In this document: one piece after another, positions 58,320 to 64,000 of the stretch | Numbering within the stretch: the stretch's first letter is position 1 | Layout of the letters: every line of letters begins with the position of its first letter | The notes under the pieces: model-generated | Seen by the model: the letters and a program-made list of their open reading frames with translations, nothing else | Databases searched by the model: none | What the model was told of the DNA's origin: nothing | Position numbers and translations under genes: made by a program | Source: Tessaracoccus massiliensis | GTDB taxonomy: Bacteria; Actinomycetota; Actinomycetes; Propionibacteriales; Propionibacteriaceae | Assembly: GCF_000826065.2 (NCBI RefSeq) | Contig: NZ_LN623542.1 | Span: 404,715 to 468,714 of the forward strand | Length of the DNA stretch: 64,000 bases | Direction: 5' to 3'

Positions 58320-58757
58320 ATGGCTCGCACCTTTGACCCCTTCCGCGACATGGAGCGCCTCTTCGAGGCCCGCTCCACGCAGCCCGGCATGAACATGGAC
58401 CTCTACCGCACCGGTGACCACTTCATCGCCGAGATCGACCTCCCGGGCGTCGACCCGTCCAGCATCGACATCGACATCGACGACCGCACGCTGACCATCC
58501 GCGCCGAGCGCAAGTCCACGGCCAGCGAAGATGCCCAGTGGCTCGCCCGCGAGCGCTCCACCGGCACCTTCGCCCGCCAGCTCTCGCTGGGCCCCGGCAT
58601 CGACGCGGCCAAGATCGAGGCGGATTACACCGACGGCGTGCTCACCGTGACCCTCCCGGTTGCGGAGGAGTCCAAGCCGCGCAAGATCAGCGTCGCCCAC
58701 TCGGGCGGCCAGCGTGAGATCAAGTCCGAAGTCGTCGAGGACGGCCAGGAGGGCTGA
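58320..58757 (+). CDS. Hsp20/alpha-crystallin small heat-shock protein
   Basis: This 145-residue chaperone has the alpha-crystallin domain: MNMDLYRTGDHFIAEIDLPGVDPSSIDI, then LTIRAERKS, FARQLSLGPGIDAAKIEADYTDGVLTVTLPVAEE (given in parts; key GVLTVTLP). ATG 58320 follows a GAAAGGA ribosome site. It binds unfolding proteins in the cytoplasm during heat stress. Control by HspR is inferred from the upstream HAIR-like sites. Confidence 0.95.
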   Translation: MARTFDPFRDMERLFEARSTQPGMNMDLYRTGDHFIAEIDLPGVDPSSIDIDIDDRTLTIRAERKSTASEDAQWLARERSTGTFARQLSLGPGIDAAKIEADYTDGVLTVTLPVAEESKPRKISVAHSGGQREIKSEVVEDGQEG

Positions 58758-58872
58758 CCCTCCGTCGCGCTGACCCCACTGAGCCGGCCTCGCAGACAGT
58801 GTCTGCGGGGCCGGTTCTCGTCTGCGACGCCGGTTCGGCCCCGGAAACCGCGGCGCGGGGGCACACTGGAGT

Positions 58873-59433
58873 ATGGCCAGGCTCGACGACGCGTTCGACG
58901 TGGTGGCGCGCGCCGATTTCCTCCCGCCGCCGGTCAGACCCTTCGCGGATCTCGACCGCGCGCTCGCGATCGGGCATGACGCCACCAACTCCCAACCGTG
59001 GACCGTGCGCTACATGCTGGAGCACCTCGACCCTCAGCCCGGCGACAAGGTGCTCGACGTCGGCAGCGGCTCCGGCTGGACCACCGCGCTGCTCGCCTAC
59101 CTGGTGGGCGAGCAGGGCTCAGTGATTGGCGTCGACATCGTGCCGGATCTGGTGAAGATGGGGCGGGCCCACCTGGGTGACCGCTTCCCCTGGGCGCGCA
59201 TCGGCCTGGCCGAGGGCGAGGTGCTGGGCTGGCCGGACGAGGCCCCGTTCGACCGCATCCTGGTCTCCGCGGACGGCGGCCGCATCCCCGAGGAGCTCGA
59301 GGCTCAACTCGCCGCGGGAGGCCGCATGGTGCTGCCCGCAGCCCAGCGCATCACGATCGTCGACAAGGACGTCGACGGGAGGATCACCCGCAGCGCCGCC
59401 GCGGTGATGTTCAGCTTCGTCCCGCTGCGATAG
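58873..59433 (+). CDS. pcm: Protein-L-isoaspartate O-methyltransferase-like
   Basis: This 186-residue protein has the PCMT pattern: ALAIGHDATNSQPWTVRYMLEHL, SAM motif KVLDVGSGSGWTTALLA at residues 59-75, IGVDIVPDLV and FDRILVSADGGRIPEEL. It methylates isoaspartyl residues for protein repair. Slightly shorter than E. coli Pcm at the start. Probably same transcription direction as hsp20 but 115 bases apart. Confidence 0.9.
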   Translation: MARLDDAFDVVARADFLPPPVRPFADLDRALAIGHDATNSQPWTVRYMLEHLDPQPGDKVLDVGSGSGWTTALLAYLVGEQGSVIGVDIVPDLVKMGRAHLGDRFPWARIGLAEGEVLGWPDEAPFDRILVSADGGRIPEELEAQLAAGGRMVLPAAQRITIVDKDVDGRITRSAAAVMFSFVPLR

Positions 59434-59437
59434 TCGC

Positions 59438-60373
59438 TCAGGGGCCGAGGAGGGCCTGCGCCGTCGGCTCGTCGGTGACCAGCGCGTCGATCAGGCCACC
59501 GCGGACGGCGCCGCGGATGGCCGCCACCTTCTCCACTCCCCCGGCGACCCCCACCACGTTGCTCATCCCCCGCAATTCATCCAGGCCCACGCCGATGCGC
59601 CGCTCGGACCAACTGGTCTCCACCACGCGGCCGTTGGCGTCGTACCACTCGCCCAGCATGTCGCCGACGGCGCCGCGGGCCGCGAACTCCGCCACCTCGT
59701 CGTCGGTGGTGACGCCGGCGAGCACCGCCGAACCGCCCGGAGTCGCTGAACCCATCCCCGTGAGCGTCACGACGGCGGAACGGGCCAGGTCGAGCACCTC
59801 GCGCACTGCATTCTCCTGCGCCAGGGCCTGAGCCATCGAGGCGCTGGAGACCAGCAGCGGCGCGGGCACGGTGCGCAGCCGACGCATCACGCCGGGAGAC
59901 CGGGTGAGCACCTCGTCAATCCCGCTCAGCTCGCCGGCGCACGCCACAAACTGCACCCCCTCGATGTGTTCCTCCGAGAGTTCGACGAGGGCCCGGGCCA
60001 CGGAGTCGCCCCAGGAGACGCCGACGACTGCGCCCGGGTGGAGGTGCCGTCGGGCGTAGGCCGCCAGCGCTGCGGCGACGCGCTCGTTGGTGCGCTCGCG
60101 GGAGAGTCGCCCCTCGGCGGTGGGCACGACGATCACGTCGCTGAGGCCGGAGGCATCCTTGAGCTGGGTGGCCAACTGCATGGCGGCCAGGTACTGCGTG
60201 TCCATCTCGATGCGCACGATGCCGTGCTGCCGCGCCGCTTCCAGCAGGCGGCCCACGGTTTGGCGGGAGACGAACAGCCGCTTGGCCACCTGGGCCTGCG
60301 TCAAACCGTCCTCGTAATAGAGCCAGGCGGCGCGCACGACCAGGTCAAGATCGTTCGGCGTGGGCGTCAGCAT
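59438..60373 (-). CDS. SorC/DeoR-type sugar-binding transcriptional regulator
   Basis: This 311-residue protein has an N-terminal HTH (LYYEDGLTQAQVAKRLFVSRQTVGRLLEAA in two parts, residues 18-48) and a SorC sugar-phosphate-binding domain (GAVVGVSWGDSVARAL; ALVTDEPTAQALL). It is divergent from the dehydrogenase gene at 60570, which it probably controls in response to a phosphorylated sugar or polyol. Confidence 0.93.
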   Translation of the reverse strand: MLTPTPNDLDLVVRAAWLYYEDGLTQAQVAKRLFVSRQTVGRLLEAARQHGIVRIEMDTQYLAAMQLATQLKDASGLSDVIVVPTAEGRLSRERTNERVAAALAAYARRHLHPGAVVGVSWGDSVARALVELSEEHIEGVQFVACAGELSGIDEVLTRSPGVMRRLRTVPAPLLVSSASMAQALAQENAVREVLDLARSAVVTLTGMGSATPGGSAVLAGVTTDDEVAEFAARGAVGDMLGEWYDANGRVVETSWSERRIGVGLDELRGMSNVVGVAGGVEKVAAIRGAVRGGLIDALVTDEPTAQALLGP

Positions 60374-60393
60374 GTCGCCTCCTTAGATTTGCC

Positions 60394-60446
60394 GGGAGAA
60401 TTCACGCACATGAGGCCATATGGGGGCGATGTTGCCGAATTCTCCC
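60394..60446. promoter_or_regulatory. Palindrome between divergent regulator and dehydrogenase genes
   Basis: GGGAGAATTC (60394-60403) and GAATTCTCCC (60437-60446) are perfect inverted halves about 33 bases apart, preceded by CTTAGATTTGCC. The position between the SorC-type gene and its likely target suggests an operator pair. The same CTAGATTTG-CGGGAGAA motif occurs in the hairpin at 42849, so it may instead belong to the dispersed hairpin family. Confidence 0.5.
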
Positions 60447-60569
60447 TCGAATTCTTGATGCTATGCCCCAGGCCCGCTGAGCATATGCCCACTTGTCCCT
60501 CCGCGGGACCCGATTTCCCGGCGCTCGGCCTAGATTGGTGATGTAGCACTCAGAGAAAGGGTGTCCCAC

Positions 60570-62180
60570 GTGACCCAGATCCCCGCCACCCAGCACGCGA
60601 TCCAGTTCGTCGGCGTCGACGAGATCGTCCTCAACACCGAGAAACCCGTCGACGAGGTCGGCCCGCACCAGATGCTCCTCCAGGTGGAGGCCTGTGGCAT
60701 CTGCTTCTCCGACACCAAGCTCCTTCACGCGTTCGACTCGCACCCCCGCAAGGCGGAGGTCGTCAGCGGCATCGACCTGGACGCACTCCCCGAGATCCCT
60801 TCCTACAAGCCCGGCCCGCAGCCCGTCGTTCCCGGCCACGAGCCTGTCGTGCGCGTGGTCAAGGCCGGCGACAAGGTCACGCACTTCAAGGTGGGCGACC
60901 GCCTCCTCGTGCAGGCCGATTGGAAGCACCTGCGCACACCCAAGTCCAACGGCGCGTTCGGCTACAACTTCGACGGCGCACTCCAGGAATACGCGCTGGT
61001 GGACGAGCGCTGCGTCGTGGCCCCCAACGGCGAAGAGTTCCTCATCCATGTGACCGACGGCCCGTCCGCCGCCGCCGTGGGCCTCATCGAACCCTGGGCC
61101 ACCGTCGAAGGCTCCTACGCTTGGGCCGAGCGCAACCACCTCAAGGAGGGCGGACGGCTCCTGGTGATCACCGACGGCGAGACCAACGGGCTCGACGCGC
61201 TCACCGCCGCCAACGCTCCGGCCGAGACCGTGCAGGTCCCGCCGGGCGAGGTCGCCTCCGTCGAGGGCCAGGTCTTCGACGACATCATCTACTACGGCGC
61301 CGACGCCGACGTCATCGAGGCCACCGCCCCGCTGCTCGGCACCCGCGCCACCTACTGCCTGGTGCTCGGCGGGGAGAAGATCGCCCGCAAGGTGGGCCTC
61401 GACATCGGCCGTGTGCACTACGACTTCATCCGCTTCATCGGTACCACGGGCGACGACCCGGCGGATGGCTACGCCTGGGTGCCCGCCAACGGGGAGATCC
61501 GCGACGGCGACGACGTCGCGATCATCGGCGCCGCCGGCCCCATGGGCATGATGCACACCATCCGCGCCGTCACCTCCGGCTTCGCCGAGATCAAGGTCAC
61601 CGGCACGGACCTGTCCGACGACAGGCTCGCGCACCTCGCCAAGACCGTCGACCCCATCGCCGCCGATCGCAACGTCCCGATCACCTACGTCAACACCGGC
61701 AATGAGGAACTGAAGCCCGGCTTCACGCACATCTCCTGCATGGTTCCGGTGGCCCCGCTGGTGGCGCAGGCCGTCGACCTCGCCGGAGAGGGCGCCATCC
61801 TCAACGCGTTCGCCGGCATCCCGGCGGGCACGCTGGGCGAGTTCGACCTGCAGGGCATCGTCGAGCGCCGCATCTTCATGCTGGGCACCTCCGGCTCGGA
61901 CGTCTCCGACATGCGCACCGTGCTGCGCAAGATCGAGGAGGGCGTGATCGATACGCACATCTCCCTCGACGCGGTCACGGGCATGAAGGGCTTCCGCGAC
62001 GCGATCGACTCGGTCATCAACCGCACCAGCGGCGGCAAGATCATGGTCTTCCCGATGCTGCACGACCTGGAACTCACCCGCCTGGTGGACATGGAGGAGA
62101 AGCTCCCCCATGTCGCCGCCAAGCTGAACAACGGCATCTGGACGAAGGAGGCCGAGCAGGCGCTGCTCGCCGGCAAGTAG
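60570..62180 (+). CDS. Zinc-type alcohol/polyol dehydrogenase, long form
   Basis: This 536-residue protein begins with a GroES-like zinc dehydrogenase domain (VEACGICFSDTKLLHAF; VPGHEPVVRVVKAGD; VGDRLLVQAD). It then has two nucleotide-binding-like parts, the second with AIIGAAGPMGMMHTIRAV. Standard members have about 350 residues; this long form has an extra 180-residue middle. GTG 60570 is preferred because the GAAAGG site is 11 bases upstream; GTG 60561 is too close. Probably oxidises a sugar alcohol under the divergent SorC-type regulator. Confidence 0.88.
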   Translation: MTQIPATQHAIQFVGVDEIVLNTEKPVDEVGPHQMLLQVEACGICFSDTKLLHAFDSHPRKAEVVSGIDLDALPEIPSYKPGPQPVVPGHEPVVRVVKAGDKVTHFKVGDRLLVQADWKHLRTPKSNGAFGYNFDGALQEYALVDERCVVAPNGEEFLIHVTDGPSAAAVGLIEPWATVEGSYAWAERNHLKEGGRLLVITDGETNGLDALTAANAPAETVQVPPGEVASVEGQVFDDIIYYGADADVIEATAPLLGTRATYCLVLGGEKIARKVGLDIGRVHYDFIRFIGTTGDDPADGYAWVPANGEIRDGDDVAIIGAAGPMGMMHTIRAVTSGFAEIKVTGTDLSDDRLAHLAKTVDPIAADRNVPITYVNTGNEELKPGFTHISCMVPVAPLVAQAVDLAGEGAILNAFAGIPAGTLGEFDLQGIVERRIFMLGTSGSDVSDMRTVLRKIEEGVIDTHISLDAVTGMKGFRDAIDSVINRTSGGKIMVFPMLHDLELTRLVDMEEKLPHVAAKLNNGIWTKEAEQALLAGK

Positions 62181-62696
62181 CCGCTTGGGCCGAGGACCCG
62201 TCAGGTCCCTGAGCGTCGCGCCCCGCGCGGCGACGAAGGGCCCCCGCAGCATGTCCAGCACCTCAACCACCGCCCCGGTCGCCGTGGGGAAGGGGCCGGG
62301 TCCCCAGCGCCCTAGAGCATCAGCCCGGCACCTGTGGCCTCAGCGTCAAGGAGTGGCCGGGGGCGGGGGGGATGCAAGTACACGCGCCGAGCCCGGACCG
62401 CACCCAGGTAGTTGTTGCTCGGCAATGGCGAGCGTCCTCGGAGTACCCCGTCACCGGACACGACGGCAACAACAGCGGCCACGGTTTCGGCAACACCCCA
62501 CACCACCCTCAGTGTTTGAAGCAGTGTCTGAGGGGGGCCTGAGAGGGTGGGTCGGGCGTTGCCGAAGACGGTCACCCCGACCATGGCTCAGAGTGGGCAC
62601 TGTGTGACCGCCTTCGGCATGGGCGGCGAAGGCCCCCATCAGACACTGCGGCAGCAAGCTGTGGCTGAGGTGTCAGACATGCTCAGGGACCAAGGG
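62181..62696. other. 516-base gene-free stretch
   Basis: I find no supported gene. An 11-bp inverted pair GCAGTGTCTGA (62521-62531) and TCAGACACTGC (62639-62649) lies 107 bases apart, with a smaller GCCTTCG/CGAAGGC pair between. The longest open frames on either strand lack coding character. Confidence 0.5.
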
Positions 62697-63062
62697 TCAG
62701 TGGCCGCGTAGCTTCTCGATGGCGCGACGCTCGCGCTTCGTCGGGCGACCGGCGCCGCGGTCCCGCACCGCCACGCGACCCACCATCTCCGGAATGGGCG
62801 GGGGCCTCTCGGGTGTGCGGTCGATGTAGGCGGCCTGGGCGAGCGGGGCGCCGACGCGCTTGGCCAGCGACGGGTCCACCACCTCGAGGATCTTCTCCTC
62901 CTGGTCCTTCCGCACCCGGATCACCTGCCCGGCGACCACGGGCTGCGAGGCCTTCGGCAGCAGGTCGTTGACGCGCACGTGACCGCCGCGAACCGCCGTC
63001 GTGGCGAGCGAGCGCGTCTTGTAGATGCGCACCGCCCAGAGCCAAGCGTCGAGTCGGGTCAT
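62697..63062 (-). CDS. S4-domain RNA-binding protein (Hsp15 type)
   Basis: This 121-residue protein starts MTRLDAWLWAVRIYKTRSLAT and has an S4 domain (RGGHVRVNDLLPKASQPV; VIRVRKDQEEKILEVV), then a basic tail (GRPTKRERRAIEKLRG), like the Hsp15 heat-shock protein that recycles stalled 50S subunits. Divergent from the SDR gene with 34 bases between the starts. Confidence 0.93.
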   Translation of the reverse strand: MTRLDAWLWAVRIYKTRSLATTAVRGGHVRVNDLLPKASQPVVAGQVIRVRKDQEEKILEVVDPSLAKRVGAPLAQAAYIDRTPERPPPIPEMVGRVAVRDRGAGRPTKRERRAIEKLRGH

Positions 63063-63096
63063 GGGAGCGATCCTACGCGCCCGCTACCGTTGTTTC

Positions 63097-63795
63097 ATGA
63101 ACAACAGCAGCATGAAGGCCGTCGTCACCGGCCACAGCAAGGGCCTCGGCGCCGCCCTCACCGCACAGCTTGAGGCCGACGGCTGGGACGTCCTGGGCGT
63201 GTCCCGTTCGGCAGGTGCGGGCGTGGACCTCGGGTCGCCGTCGGCGCTGACCGCATGGCTTGAATCCGGCGGACTCACCGGCTTCCTCGCCGATGCCACC
63301 GAGATCATCCTCATCAACAACGCCGGCTCTGTCGCCCCCATCGGATTCGTGGGCGCGCAGGACGCGAGCGCCATCGAGCGCTCCGTCAACCTCAACGTGA
63401 CGGCCCCGCTGCTGCTCACCGATGCGGTCATCAGGCAGCGCCCCGCTGGCGTGCCCGTGCGGGTGGTACACATCAGCAGCGGCGCCGGGCGTCGCCCCTT
63501 CGAGACGTGGAGCACCTACTGCGCCACCAAGGCGGCCGTCGACATGCATGCGACCGCCCTCGCGGAAGAGGGCCTCGAGGGTGTGCGGATCTCCTCGATC
63601 GCTCCCGGCGTGGTGGACACCGGAATGCAGGAATCAATACGTGGCGCGGACTTCCCCGGCCGCGATCAGTTCCAGTCGATGAAGGACAACGGGCAGCTCA
63701 GCTCCCCGGACGATGCGGCGCGCAGCATCCTCGCGCTCCTGGCACGTGACGACTTCGGCACCAAGGTGCTCGCCGACGTCCGCGACGCCGGGTAG
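63097..63795 (+). CDS. Short-chain dehydrogenase/reductase
   Basis: This 232-residue SDR has a cofactor loop AVVTGHSKGLGAALTAQL (TGxxxGxG), NNAGSVAP, the catalytic Ser in HISSGAGRRPFETW and the YxxxK in STYCATKAAVDMHA. The ending GVVDTGMQESIRG resembles sepiapterin-reductase-like members. ATG 63097 follows the divergent promoter region; an earlier in-frame start lies inside the S4 gene. Confidence 0.92.
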   Translation: MNNSSMKAVVTGHSKGLGAALTAQLEADGWDVLGVSRSAGAGVDLGSPSALTAWLESGGLTGFLADATEIILINNAGSVAPIGFVGAQDASAIERSVNLNVTAPLLLTDAVIRQRPAGVPVRVVHISSGAGRRPFETWSTYCATKAAVDMHATALAEEGLEGVRISSIAPGVVDTGMQESIRGADFPGRDQFQSMKDNGQLSSPDDAARSILALLARDDFGTKVLADVRDAG

Positions 63796-63871
63796 TCGAT
63801 AGAAGTACCCTCGCGGAGGGCTCCCTGCGAGAATCCGGCAGGGTGCCCTCCGCGAGGGGTAAACCATCGAC
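63795..63871. repeat. Long compound hairpin starting at the SDR stop codon
   Basis: GTCGATAGAAGTACCCTCGC... (63795-63821) pairs with ...GCGAGGGGTAAACCATCGAC (63845-63871) with a few mismatches, and CCCTG/CAGGG closes an inner stem. Its first base is the last base of the SDR stop codon. It lies between convergent genes; no U-tract. Confidence 0.85.
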
Positions 63872-63894
63872 ACCGGGCGGGAGGACCGAGCCGA

Positions 63895-64000
63895 TCAGTC
63901 GGCGTCAACCGCTTTCTGCAGCTCGGCCTTGTTCATCTTCGAGCGACCCTCGATGTTCTTGCGCTTGGCCTCTTCATAGAGCTGATCGCGCGTGCGGCCG
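63895..64000 (-). CDS. C-terminus of a SAP/Rho-N-like protein, 5' part off window
   Basis: The last 34 codons read TRDQLYEEAKRKNIEGRSKM, then NKAELQKAVDAD and TGA. This is the helix-extension-helix pattern of SAP/Rho-N-like tails (LYxxAKxxxIxGRSxMxKxEL) found at the end of actinobacterial Ku and ChaB/DUF7218-like proteins. Which of these it is cannot be told from the visible part. Confidence 0.7.
   Translation of the reverse strand, partial: GRTRDQLYEEAKRKNIEGRSKMNKAELQKAVDAD

Noticed and set aside
60402-62270. A 622-codon minus-strand frame
   Set aside because: It is the shadow of the zinc-type dehydrogenase; composition is that of an antisense frame.

Overview
The window is high-GC DNA of an actinobacterium, most likely a member of the Propionibacteriaceae. 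The support is cobalamin synthesis with a CbiMNQO cobalt importer (1-5242), a succinate/propionyl-CoA:CoA-transferase-type enzyme (55220-56716), a WhiB-like protein, DUF2510/Ltp and DUF5709 proteins, and an Hsp20 gene behind HAIR-type operators. The genus cannot be fixed from this sequence.

Layout. (1) 1-5.2 kb: a cobalamin module. A leftward operon cbiM-cbiN-cbiQ-cbiO-cbiT-cobO, whose genes all touch or overlap, sits behind a probable cobalamin riboswitch. It is divergent from cobH-cobF. (2) 5.9-20.6 kb: an insertion-sequence island holding a decayed IS3 element, a WhiB-like gene, an IS256-family element with an IS1182-family element nested inside it, and two near-identical 1308-bp IS3-family copies in opposite orientation. 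Between those copies lie tniQ and transposase remnants, an uncharacterised leftward operon of small proteins that includes two zinc-ribbon proteins of about 30 residues, a DUF3039 protein, an excisionase-like HTH protein, a coupled three-gene set ending in an ASCH/PUA-like protein, and the truncated start of an Mrr-like restriction enzyme. (3) 20.6-54.2 kb: short housekeeping and stress genes (Nudix, GNAT, PIN and HepT toxins, macrodomain, DUF488, DJ-1, Ltp, TPP enzyme) mixed with many truncated or fused gene remnants and a group II intron. (4) 54.2-64 kb: mostly intact genes: an ERCC4-type nuclease, the CoA transferase, an MFS exporter, Hsp20, Pcm, a SorC-type regulator divergent from a long zinc-type dehydrogenase, an S4 protein and an SDR.

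Main points. The IS island can be read in layers: an 8-bp target duplication dates the IS256 insertion into a now split gene, a CTAG duplication places IS1182 exactly on the IS256 transposase stop codon, and one of the two IS3 copies lacks a target duplication where a restriction gene is cut off. At least ten long hairpins without U-tracts are scattered outside the island, several starting at stop codons and some sharing sequence motifs. One isolated 29-nt sequence matches the form of a type I-E CRISPR repeat. The most likely undescribed functional unit is the small-protein operon at about 13.9-16.1 kb.

All identifications are by eye from translated sequence, known family motifs and gene context. 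No database search was run.
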